Below are positions 1 to 5,250 of a stretch of DNA of 7,598 nt, one piece after another. The stretch is taken from the NCBI GenBank assembly GCA_030019325.1, contig JASEFB010000086.1, positions 1 through 7,598 of the forward strand, written 5' to 3'. Below the pieces are notes generated by a model. The model did no database searches, was not told where the DNA came from, and saw nothing but the letters and a program-made list of their open reading frames with translations. This DNA is from an archaeon. Lineage in GTDB: Archaea > Halobacteriota > Syntropharchaeia > Alkanophagales > Methanospirareceae. Each line of letters opens with the position of its first letter. The stretch's first letter is position 1. A program made the translations under genes and the position numbers.

Positions 1-386
1 CCACTATCAAGTACACCTTTTAGCGCAGCATATACAGTTGAGCCATGAGTAGGTGCATAGAGCCCTATATCAAGGACACCCCCGCCAAAACCAGCTTCTT
101 TTACTCTCTTGCCAAATAACAGTCCGGTAAGATAAGCTGCGGGGCAGTTACATTTCCCACTATCATATCCATATTTCGTAAGTTCAGATGATATCACAGC
201 GACAAGGGTATTATCACCGAGTTTGTCTGTAGAAACCAACTGCATCCTGATGTATCTGTTGCTTTTTCGCACCACAACGCGATGCTCTCTGCTGAGCACC
301 AGTTTCAGTCTCCTGCGATAGTTGGTCTTACCTTCTCTTCGCCTTCGAAACGGCACACTATATGCCGGCCCTTTTGCTCTCCCCAT
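1..386 (-). CDS. rpl18: 50S ribosomal protein L18 (archaeal uL18), 3' end cut by the window
   Basis: Large-subunit protein uL18, which in archaea binds 5S rRNA in the central protuberance. The minus-strand frame opens with ATG at 386-384 and stays open to the window edge, giving 128 codons of a protein usually about 170-200 aa. The N-terminus MGRAKGPAYSVPFRRRREG, followed by TNYRRRLKLVLS and VVRKSNRYIRMQLV, is the archaeal L18 pattern. Later GYDSGKCNCPAAYLTGLLFG and VLDIGLY also fit. The start codon directly abuts the L19e stop (TAG then ATG, no gap), so the two are translationally coupled. A GGGAGG lies at 403-398, inside the end of the L19e gene, 11 nt from the start, which is slightly long spacing. 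L19e followed by L18 is the normal archaeal spc order. The missing C-terminus lies to the left of the window. Confidence 0.96.
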   Translation of the reverse strand, partial: MGRAKGPAYSVPFRRRREGKTNYRRRLKLVLSREHRVVVRKSNRYIRMQLVSTDKLGDNTLVAVISSELTKYGYDSGKCNCPAAYLTGLLFGKRVKEAGFGGGVLDIGLYAPTHGSTVYAALKGVLDS

Positions 387-851
387 CTATCTTTTTTCCT
401 CCCTCGTTAGCAGCCCATTTGCAGTTAAATAATCGTTTAAATGAGCCACGGTTCTGAACTCCCCGCCTTTCGCTTTATTATATATCCTCCGATAGGTGGT
501 CTTATCAACATAGCCTCCACTCCGGAGCTCTTTTAATCTTCTGCGTAAAGCCCTGATCTTGATTATCCATAGTTGTTTCTTCCCCCTTCTTGCGCCTTTT
601 GCCCCTTTTCTGGACCCCTGTCCCCTTCTACGACCGAGTGACTTTTGTATCGCTCTTACCCGTGCCCTGCCTCTGCTTACCCCTTTTTTCTGCTTCTTTT
701 TGATCGTCCCCTCCTCTATCAACCCTCGAATATCCTCTCTCGTTATTGCTGCGGCTATGTCCTTAATAGCTTCAGGATCTATCCAGACTCTCCCCTCACC
801 TACCTTCAACACCTGTGCTGCTAGCCTCTTCTGATTTGCAAGATTTACCAT
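387..851 (-). CDS. rpl19e: 50S ribosomal protein L19e
   Basis: Large-subunit protein eL19, found in archaea and eukaryotes and absent from bacteria, so it fixes the domain of the host. It is 154 aa, normal for archaeal L19e. It begins MVNLANQKRLAAQVL and contains GRVWIDPEAIKDIAAAITREDI, both family hallmarks. A very basic middle (about residues 50-93, rich in Lys/Arg/Gly) precedes the helical C-terminal half with KELRSGGYVDKTTYRRIYNKAKGGEF. The stop TAG is contiguous with the L18 ATG. Upstream, only 12 nt separate the start from the stop of the racemase-like gene. A GGAG (857-854) lies just 2 nt before the ATG, unusually close, so expression may rely partly on read-through from the upstream gene. 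The usual upstream neighbour, L32e, is absent. Confidence 0.97.
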   Translation of the reverse strand: MVNLANQKRLAAQVLKVGEGRVWIDPEAIKDIAAAITREDIRGLIEEGTIKKKQKKGVSRGRARVRAIQKSLGRRRGQGSRKGAKGARRGKKQLWIIKIRALRRRLKELRSGGYVDKTTYRRIYNKAKGGEFRTVAHLNDYLTANGLLTREEKR

Positions 852-863
852 AGCTCCTTATTC

Positions 864-2126
864 TCACTCCCTTAGAGTATTTGTGGCTGGCACTAATAAG
901 GTATCCAAGCCATTTTTTACTATACCTATTTTAACTTTATCTTTTTTTTCACCTTCAAGTCCTTCCTCCAGTGATTTATGGGGGGTTATTCCCCATCTCG
1001 TGAGTAGGTGTGTATCCAGTTCAGAAACGATAGACACGCCTACCTTTGTCATTACTTTCCTCATATAAAATGCTTTATGGCCACCGAGCACAAAATTCGT
1101 ACGGATTGCCTTCTCAGCAGCCTCATAGCTGGGATAGTCGTTCATCCAGGTCTCAAAATAATAATCACCAAATCCCTCTCGGCATTCTGCTACTAAAATA
1201 AGCTCCCCACCGGGCACTACAGCACGATAGCAATTCTCTATCGCCTTTGACGCTTGATATAGGTTCCTATCTTTTGGGTATCCACCGGCACTTACCACCA
1301 TGATATCATATAAATCGTGAGTTTTCAGGCAGAACAAGTCTTTAGCTACCTTAATACCCTCCTGAAAGACAGAGTTCATCTCCCCAGCGTAAGCATCCAC
1401 CACCTTACCATTCCCTCCTGCGATGATATTCAACACAAAATCAGGAGGTGCTAAAGAGGCTGCTTCGGTCATATCCCGATGCACGGGGTTATGTTCTATA
1501 TTCGCCGTCCTCGCATGCTCGTCAACCAAAAGGGCGTGGTTCTTCTTTATCGTATCACGTGATGATATACCAGGCAAGATGCTCTTTCTCCCTCCGCCAA
1601 ACCCCGCATAATAATGTAACGTTATATCGCCCGTTAAGATTTTGATCTCAGCGTCCACGTAGTTCCTGTTCAACATCACGGGTGTCCCGCTGCTGGTCGA
1701 ACCTAGGTATACCAGGTCTTTCGCATCACAATCGTGTATTTTAATGGGGATTTGACCAAAGTGTTTACCGAGGATCTTTTTTAAATCATCATCAGTTGGA
1801 GTACCATGGGTGCCACACGCAACCAGCAGCGTAATCCGATCTTTATAATCATCTCCAATCTCTTCTATCAAGGCGTCGAGCATTAGCTCAGTGGGCGTAT
1901 CTCGTGTGTGGTCGTCAACAACGATTACTATATCAGCTACTTTTTTGGTAGCCACTATCTCTCGTAGCCTTTTTGTGCCAAGGGGATATCTCAGTGCGCG
2001 TCTTATCACATCAATGCTTCTGATGTTGTCTTTCATCCTCCCGCATCCTTCTCCCAAATCTAATAGGTCTGCTTCTATACTCAGGTCTATATGCGTGGCG
2101 CCGTAGGGTATTTGGATCTGTGTCAT
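864..2126 (-). CDS. LarA-family nickel-dependent racemase-like protein (DUF2088)
   Basis: 420-aa cytoplasmic enzyme of the LarA lactate-racemase superfamily, which uses a nickel-pincer nucleotide cofactor to racemise or epimerise 2-hydroxy acids. Residues known from Lactobacillus LarA are all visible. DDHTRDTP supplies Asp72 and Arg75 in the same numbering. CGTHGTP supplies His107. GDITLHYYAGFGGGRKSILPG supplies His171 and Lys181, spaced by ten as His174/Lys184 are in LarA. His197 follows at the expected +16. So the active site and the cofactor-attaching lysine look intact. The substrate is not predictable: family members act on lactate, malate, phenyllactate and other hydroxy acids. No larB, larC or larE maturation gene is in the window. 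The ATG at 2126 has no Shine-Dalgarno but a TATA box centred about 25 nt upstream, suggesting a leaderless mRNA. The gene heads a tight cluster with L19e and L18, in the place where L32e is expected. Confidence 0.9.
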   Translation of the reverse strand: MTQIQIPYGATHIDLSIEADLLDLGEGCGRMKDNIRSIDVIRRALRYPLGTKRLREIVATKKVADIVIVVDDHTRDTPTELMLDALIEEIGDDYKDRITLLVACGTHGTPTDDDLKKILGKHFGQIPIKIHDCDAKDLVYLGSTSSGTPVMLNRNYVDAEIKILTGDITLHYYAGFGGGRKSILPGISSRDTIKKNHALLVDEHARTANIEHNPVHRDMTEAASLAPPDFVLNIIAGGNGKVVDAYAGEMNSVFQEGIKVAKDLFCLKTHDLYDIMVVSAGGYPKDRNLYQASKAIENCYRAVVPGGELILVAECREGFGDYYFETWMNDYPSYEAAEKAIRTNFVLGGHKAFYMRKVMTKVGVSIVSELDTHLLTRWGITPHKSLEEGLEGEKKDKVKIGIVKNGLDTLLVPATNTLRE

Positions 2127-2142
2127 GGTACTATAATGTTTC

Positions 2143-2160
2143 TCACTTTATATATTCTCG
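2143..2160 (-). promoter_or_regulatory. TATA box of a leaderless promoter for the racemase-L19e-L18 cluster
   Basis: On the minus strand, ATATATAAAG occupies 2155-2146, preceded by purine-rich CGAGA that could act as BRE. Its centre lies about 25 nt from the ATG at 2126, so the expected transcription start falls on or next to the start codon. No GGAGG-like site lies between them, which agrees with leaderless translation. No other obvious promoter lies before L19e, so this one may also feed the two ribosomal genes. Confidence 0.6.
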
Positions 2161-2173
2161 TATTCTTAATTAA

Positions 2174-2354
2174 GTAAAAGAGTATTTGTCGATGTATCTG
2201 CGGTATATCCAAGAATTGCTGGGGCATAAAAGTAGCAAGATAACAGAAATATACCAATGTAAGCGATAAAGATATGGGTAAGATAAAAAGTCCGTTAGAT
2301 TTAATAATGAAGAATCCGTATATTGAAGATGGGGTTGAAGGAGATGAAGATTAA
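2174..2354 (+). pseudogene. Decayed C-terminus of a tyrosine recombinase (integron-integrase candidate)
   Basis: Only the last 60 or so codons remain, read in two frames. 2174-2269 gives LRYIQELLGHKSSKITEIY and then a stop, the conserved tyrosine-recombinase block with the LGH histidine and the nucleophilic Tyr (codon 2252-2254). The continuation in the next frame, from 2265, gives DKDMGKIKSPLD and ends at TAA 2352-2354. SPLD shortly after the catalytic Tyr is typical of IntI-like and related integrases. Restoring one TA unit in the run at 2249-2253 would give EIYTNVSDKDMGKIKSPLD without interruption, so a 2-bp slippage deletion explains the frameshift. Everything N-terminal, including the catalytic arginines and any IntI-specific insert, is gone. 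The remnant points toward the candidate attI and the cassettes, an orientation known in a minority of integrons. It could instead be an unrelated phage or XerC-like integrase. Confidence 0.8.
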
Positions 2355-2451
2355 CAGTCAGCTAAAGGGAGGTATATACGAAGTAAGTTTCGGATATCAT
2401 TCCAATTTGGGAGGATATACGACATTGATGTCGTATATACCGAAGTTAGGC
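2355..2451 (+). other. Candidate attI region ahead of the first cassette
   Basis: This stretch lies between the integrase remnant and the first cassette junction, GTTAGGC at 2445-2451. It does not resemble the three attC-like sites. It holds two near-identical direct repeats, GGGAGGTATATACGA (2368-2382) and GGGAGGATATACGA (2409-2422). It also holds a perfect 11-bp inverted repeat, ATATACGACAT/ATGTCGTATAT (2415-2425 and 2428-2438, 2-nt loop). In addition, GGTATATACG (2371-2380) is the reverse complement of 2432-2441. Direct repeats upstream of a GTTRRRY core recall the DR1/DR2 layout of attI1, but the sequences differ, so attI is an inference from position. The inverted repeat could equally be an operator for the restriction-modification genes. 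Confidence 0.45.
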
Positions 2452-2498
2452 GAAATTTCGGCTGAGAAGATTAATATAAAATAGTTGGAGGATATAAA

Positions 2499-3317
2499 AT
2501 GCCAGATAAATATGGAAGCCATGCAGACTATATGGACTGGGTAAAAGACGATGCAGACTCACGGCAAAAGACTATAGAGGATGCTCTTCGTAAGGCATTT
2601 ATTAACTTTATTGAGAAACGAGAAGTGGAAGTCATTGTCTTTTCGAGCATGAGCGCTTTTGATCTTGCAAAAGCTATTGTTAGTCGCCCTCTCATTCTTA
2701 AACCACTTTTGGCTGCCTGTAATATCGCGGCAAGAGCAATTGAACGGGACTTATCTATTAAAAATCTAGATACCTATAGCCCTCGTTTGAACGAAGATCA
2801 GGCTAAAGTTATTGCAGGATATATCAAGCCCTTTTTACCATCCTATCTGGAAATTCCAGCTCTCAGCCAGATTGATAGAGTTGCATTTATTGACAAAGAA
2901 ATTAGAAAAGGAAAGGGGCGGTGGGAGAAAAAGATCCTTGAAAGTCTTAATCGGTTTGGTAGCTTACAGTTCCATAAACGAACGTTTACTGCTGGAGGTG
3001 AAGAGTTTGAGCTGGATGCAGCCAGTCCGAAGTCAGGGGATATTAAAGTTGGAGTAGATATAAAAAGAATCGAGGCCAGGAGAGACATCCATAAACGATG
3101 TGATGAAATTGTTAACAAAGCTGCCAAATTGAAATCTACTTTTCCAAATAGCAAATTTGGTGCTGTTGTTTATTATCCCTTTATTGAAGAACATATAAAC
3201 ATTCAGAATCGCCTTCAGTCGGGCAACATAGACTGCATTGTCTTTGCTTCTGAGACAAAAGAGTCCATCGAAAATGCTGTTAGAATGCTTCTTTCAACTC
3301 TTGAGGTGTCAAAATAA
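2499..3317 (+). CDS. Type II restriction endonuclease, PD-(D/E)XK type (by motif and context)
   Basis: 272-aa protein placed directly before a DNA methyltransferase, so most likely the cognate restriction enzyme that cuts unmethylated sites. The C-terminal half carries a plausible PD-(D/E)XK core: FELDAA with Asp173, then GVDIKR with Asp187 and Lys189 on the expected second strand, followed by a helix (residues 195-212) and the strand FGAVVYYPF. The N-terminal 125 residues are mainly helical and I do not recognise a family there, so the recognition site is not predictable. The start ATG is preceded by GGAGG (2487-2491, 7 nt spacing). The TAA stop is followed at once by the methyltransferase ATG, meaning one transcript. 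It has no signal peptide or membrane segment. Endonuclease-before-methyltransferase order with no controller gene is notable for a mobile module, since a new host must be methylated before it is cut. Confidence 0.75.
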   Translation: MPDKYGSHADYMDWVKDDADSRQKTIEDALRKAFINFIEKREVEVIVFSSMSAFDLAKAIVSRPLILKPLLAACNIAARAIERDLSIKNLDTYSPRLNEDQAKVIAGYIKPFLPSYLEIPALSQIDRVAFIDKEIRKGKGRWEKKILESLNRFGSLQFHKRTFTAGGEEFELDAASPKSGDIKVGVDIKRIEARRDIHKRCDEIVNKAAKLKSTFPNSKFGAVVYYPFIEEHINIQNRLQSGNIDCIVFASETKESIENAVRMLLSTLEVSK

Positions 3318-4214
3318 ATGACTAATCAGAAAACTATACATCGCTTAATTCAAGGGGATGCTCGGAATCTCTCTTTCATCCAAGATGAGAGTATTCACTT
3401 GGTCGTTACTTCACCTCCATACTGGATACTCAAAAAGTATCGTGAACATCCTAACCAGATGGGTCATATTGAGGATTATGAGAGGTTTATAGAAGAACTC
3501 TCAAAAGTCTGGCAGCATTGCTATCGTATTTTGGTTCCCGGTGGGAGACTGGTTTGTGTAGTTGGGGATGTGTGCCTTTCACGGAGAAAATTTGGAAGAC
3601 ATGCTGTAGTTCCTCTTCATGCTGATATAGATGTATCCTGCAGAAAAATAGGGTTTGATAATTTGAATCCTATTATCTGGTATAAGATTGCTAAAGCAAC
3701 ATATGAAGTTAATAATGGTACTAAGTTTTTCGGCAAACCTTATGAACCCAATTCTATCATTAAAAATGACATTGAGTTTATCCTTATGCAGCGTAAGCCG
3801 GGCGGTTATCGTAAGCCAACTATTGAGCAACGTAGATTAAGCATGATTGATAAAAAAGATTACGAGGCATGGTTTCGACAAATTTGGGATATCCCTGGAG
3901 CGTCAACAAAAAATCATCCCGCTCCGTTTCCACTTGAGTTGGCTTATAGACTTGTTAGGATGTTTTCCTTCTGGGGGGATATAGTTCTTGATCCCTTCTG
4001 CGGCACCGGGACAACAATGCTTGCTTCCATGAGGGCCGATAGGAATAGCATTGGCGTCGAAATTGATCCAGAGTATTGTCAAATGGCATTGGGAAGACTT
4101 CAACGAGAAGGGCGAACTTTATACAATAAAATAGAGATAAAGTTTGAGAAAATGGGGGAGTCTATTAGTGAGGGGCATAGAAATGCAGCCGAAACTTCGC
4201 CTAACACAGCATAA
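3318..4214 (+). CDS. Site-specific DNA methyltransferase, beta-class, probably N4-cytosine
   Basis: 298-aa SAM-dependent DNA methyltransferase that would protect the host from the upstream endonuclease. Catalytic motif IV, TSPPYW, is at residues 31-36. The SAM-binding motif I, DPFCGTGTT, is at 225-233, followed by GVEIDPEYC. This IV-before-I order defines the beta group, and SPPY rather than DPPY favours N4-methylcytosine, though N6-adenine members exist. The target-recognition region should lie between about residues 85 and 200. Its Shine-Dalgarno, GAGGTG (3303-3308), lies inside the end of the endonuclease gene. The enzyme body ends near residue 265. The tail from about residue 286 is encoded by the cassette's terminal repeat, and the stop TAA (4212-4214) lies inside the attC-like site, as seen in many integron cassettes. 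A tail this short is unlikely to matter for activity. Confidence 0.9.
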   Translation: MTNQKTIHRLIQGDARNLSFIQDESIHLVVTSPPYWILKKYREHPNQMGHIEDYERFIEELSKVWQHCYRILVPGGRLVCVVGDVCLSRRKFGRHAVVPLHADIDVSCRKIGFDNLNPIIWYKIAKATYEVNNGTKFFGKPYEPNSIIKNDIEFILMQRKPGGYRKPTIEQRRLSMIDKKDYEAWFRQIWDIPGASTKNHPAPFPLELAYRLVRMFSFWGDIVLDPFCGTGTTMLASMRADRNSIGVEIDPEYCQMALGRLQREGRTLYNKIEIKFEKMGESISEGHRNAAETSPNTA

Positions 4215-4287
4215 AAGGTTCGTGCCTTGCGGCACTCACCCAAATTCCGCCTTCGGCGGAACTTCTTTTATGCTGGAGACGTTATAT
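4199..4287 (+). repeat. attC-like site 1 (end of the restriction-modification cassette)
   Basis: An 89-bp imperfect palindrome bounded by GCCTAAC (4199-4205) and GTTATAT (4281-4287). A perfect 10-bp outer stem, CAGCATAAAA/TTTTATGCTG (4207-4216 and 4266-4275), encloses two smaller hairpins. These are GTGCC/GGCAC (4222-4226, 4231-4235) and TTCCGCC/GGCGGAA (4245-4251, 4255-4261). GCCTAAC fits the RYYYAAC consensus exactly. The right box fits GTT but not RRRY fully. The inferred crossover is between G4281 and T4282. Confidence 0.75.
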
Positions 4288-4300
4288 GAAATGACGGTGA

Positions 4301-4338
4301 GATATATTTATATCAGACATAATCAAAGTCATAGGTGA
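4301..4338 (+). promoter_or_regulatory. Promoter and ribosome-binding site of cassette 2
   Basis: TTTATATC (4307-4314) in an A/T-rich run is a plausible archaeal TATA box, placing transcription start near 4335. AGGTGA (4333-4338), 8 nt before the ATG at 4347, is a good Shine-Dalgarno and overlaps an in-frame GTG at 4335, which argues against that GTG as the start. The start and the ribosome site are close, so the true promoter may lie a little further upstream. Confidence 0.4.
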
Positions 4339-4346
4339 CGATAATA

Positions 4347-4790
4347 ATGGAAACAGAAGAAAGCAGATATGGAATAAGTATGATAAAACCGATATCATTT
4401 TACTCCAGTGAGAGTGAGAAAATAAAACTAAACTGGTTTTGTTATGAATTGTCTATGGCTATCTATGACGAGATTAAGGAAAATCTTGGAAAACGACTAA
4501 AAAAATACAAAATCGATGATGAGCCCCTTGCTGAGTTTTCAATTTATATATCGAAGAAGATGAAGGATATTATCTTACAAAAACTATCAGGTAGAATTGA
4601 AAAGGTATACTTTTCGTATGAAATGGTAGAATCGTATTTTCCAAATCTTAGTGATAAATTAGTCAATAAAGTGCTGGATGGAATTTCAAAAGCATGGGAT
4701 GAGCTACTCAGCGTTTGCGAAATATGTCCAACTCGCTGCATAAGTGAAAAAGATGCATATTGTACCATGTTCGATGAAGGACCTTATTAA
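4347..4790 (+). CDS. Unrecognised 147-aa cassette protein with C-terminal Cys cluster
   Basis: I do not recognise a named family. The start is set at ATG 4347 because AGGTGA lies 8 nt upstream. An in-frame GTG at 4335 falls inside that ribosome site. The protein looks soluble and helical (for example ELSMAIYDEIKENLGKRLKKY and SDKLVNKVLDGISKAWDELL), without signal peptide or membrane segment. The last 20 or so residues hold four cysteines in VCEICPTRCI and AYCTMFDE, spaced C-x2-C-x3-C-x7-C. This could bind zinc or an Fe-S cluster. It is the only gene in its cassette (4282-4906), and its codons are visibly A/T-rich compared with the flanking chromosomal genes, which suits separate acquisition. 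The gene ends 34 nt before the attC-like site. Function unknown; a helical domain plus metal site would fit a regulator or a defence or stress accessory, but nothing here shows that. Confidence 0.75.
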   Translation: METEESRYGISMIKPISFYSSESEKIKLNWFCYELSMAIYDEIKENLGKRLKKYKIDDEPLAEFSIYISKKMKDIILQKLSGRIEKVYFSYEMVESYFPNLSDKLVNKVLDGISKAWDELLSVCEICPTRCISEKDAYCTMFDEGPY

Positions 4791-4824
4791 GGAGGCAATA
4801 ATTGCAGCAAATGACCGCCACTTC

Positions 4825-4912
4825 ATATAACAGAGCGTATCTAGCTACGTGCCTTCGGCACTCCGCCAAAATTCCCCTTCAGGGAACTTCAGATACGCTC
4901 AAACCGTTATCG
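4825..4912 (+). repeat. attC-like site 2 (end of cassette 2)
   Basis: An 88-bp imperfect palindrome bounded by ATATAAC (4825-4831) and GTTATCG (4906-4912). Its outer stem is a perfect 10 bp, GAGCGTATCT/AGATACGCTC (4833-4842, 4891-4900). Inner hairpins are GTGCC/GGCAC (4849-4853, 4857-4861) and TTCCC/GGGAA (4872-4876, 4882-4886), in the same order as in site 1. ATATAAC is the complement of the GTTATAT that starts this cassette at 4281. Outer spacers are unequal (1 nt left, 5 nt right), which departs from textbook attC sites. The crossover is inferred after G4906. Confidence 0.77.
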
Positions 4913-4927
4913 GAAATTGCTTTTAAT

Positions 4928-4959
4928 GTATATAAGAATTATAAGATAAAATTGGAGGT
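4928..4959 (+). promoter_or_regulatory. Promoter and ribosome-binding site of the antitoxin cassette
   Basis: TATATAA (4929-4935) is a good archaeal TATA box, and GGAGGT (4954-4959) lies 8 nt before the ATG at 4968. The predicted transcription start (about 4957) would fall close to the ribosome site, so the exact start is unclear. Both signals lie inside the cassette, so the gene can be expressed wherever it lands. Confidence 0.45.
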
Positions 4960-4967
4960 ATGAGAGA

Positions 4968-5162
4968 ATGGAAGAGAAGGAATTAATCGCTAAGGAGATA
5001 GAAAATATCCCTGAGCCATATCTCATAGAGATACTGGATTTTATTCGATTTTTGAAGACTAAGGCTTTGGAACAAAAGATGGAACTTGCATTAGCAAGTG
5101 AAGTGCCTTTTAAAAAAGATTGGCTGAAGCCTGAAGAGGATGAAGCATGGAAAGATTTATAA
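4968..5162 (+). CDS. DUF2281-like antitoxin of a MazF/PemK-type toxin-antitoxin pair
   Basis: 64-aa protein resembling the small antitoxin-like proteins (DUF2281 type) that sit before MazF/PemK-family RNase toxins. The N-terminal half, IENIPEPYLIEILDFIRFLKTK, is the family's typical helix pattern. The C-terminal KDWLKPEEDEAWKDL is the usual toxin-binding tail. GGAGGT lies 8 nt upstream of the ATG. Normally the toxin gene begins overlapping the antitoxin stop: an ATG at 5147 inside this gene reads MERFI and fits that arrangement, but the toxin body is missing and only its last codons follow. Thus the antitoxin appears intact and alone. It may be a harmless relic, or could neutralise a related toxin elsewhere in the genome. 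It occupies cassette 3 (4907-5315). Confidence 0.82.
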   Translation: MEEKELIAKEIENIPEPYLIEILDFIRFLKTKALEQKMELALASEVPFKKDWLKPEEDEAWKDL

Positions 5163-5238
5163 ATATCGAGTTGGTCATCTTAAACCTGAAAAGATCAATC
5201 AGATAATTGAGAGGATAGTATCTATCCTTCGACAATGA
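5147..5238 (+). pseudogene. Internally deleted MazF/PemK-like toxin gene
   Basis: Two toxin pieces are joined. A likely toxin start, ATG at 5147 overlapping the antitoxin end, gives MERFI. From 5164, in a different frame, YRVGHLKPEKINQIIERIV runs to TGA 5236-5238. That segment resembles the C-terminal strand and helix of MazF/PemK RNases, where a GxL(s/k)xEKxxxIxxxI pattern precedes the end. The central roughly 90 codons with the RNA-binding and catalytic residues are absent, with the junction near 5160-5164. The product cannot be active. The assignment rests on the pattern and on its place next to a DUF2281-like antitoxin. Confidence 0.65.
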
Positions 5239-5250
5239 ATATGCAACTTC

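Noticed and set aside
559..834. Long plus-strand frames opposite L19e, the racemase-like gene and the radical-SAM gene
   Set aside because: They are antisense shadows of well-recognised genes, have no ribosome sites and give unlikely protein compositions.
2344..2484. A 46-codon open frame overlapping the integrase remnant's end and the candidate attI
   Set aside because: The GGAG abuts the ATG with no spacing and the frame spans the cassette junction. It cannot be ruled out but is not supported as a gene.
2499..4214. A guess that the restriction-modification system recognises CTAG, since CTAG is scarce here (four by my reading)
   Set aside because: CTAG is rare in many prokaryotic genomes without such an enzyme, and nothing in the target-recognition region can be read as CTAG-specific.
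4207..4275. Reading the attC-like hairpins as intrinsic terminators or REP/MITE-type repeats
   Set aside because: No U-tract follows the stems, no target-site duplications are visible, and the junction bases match within cassettes instead of between copies, which favours cassette ends.
4802..4963. A 53-codon open frame from TTG after a GGAGG (4791-4795), running through attC-like site 2
   Set aside because: It crosses the recombination site, begins with TTG, and its translation follows palindrome bases. The GGAGG is more likely chance just after the cassette-2 stop.
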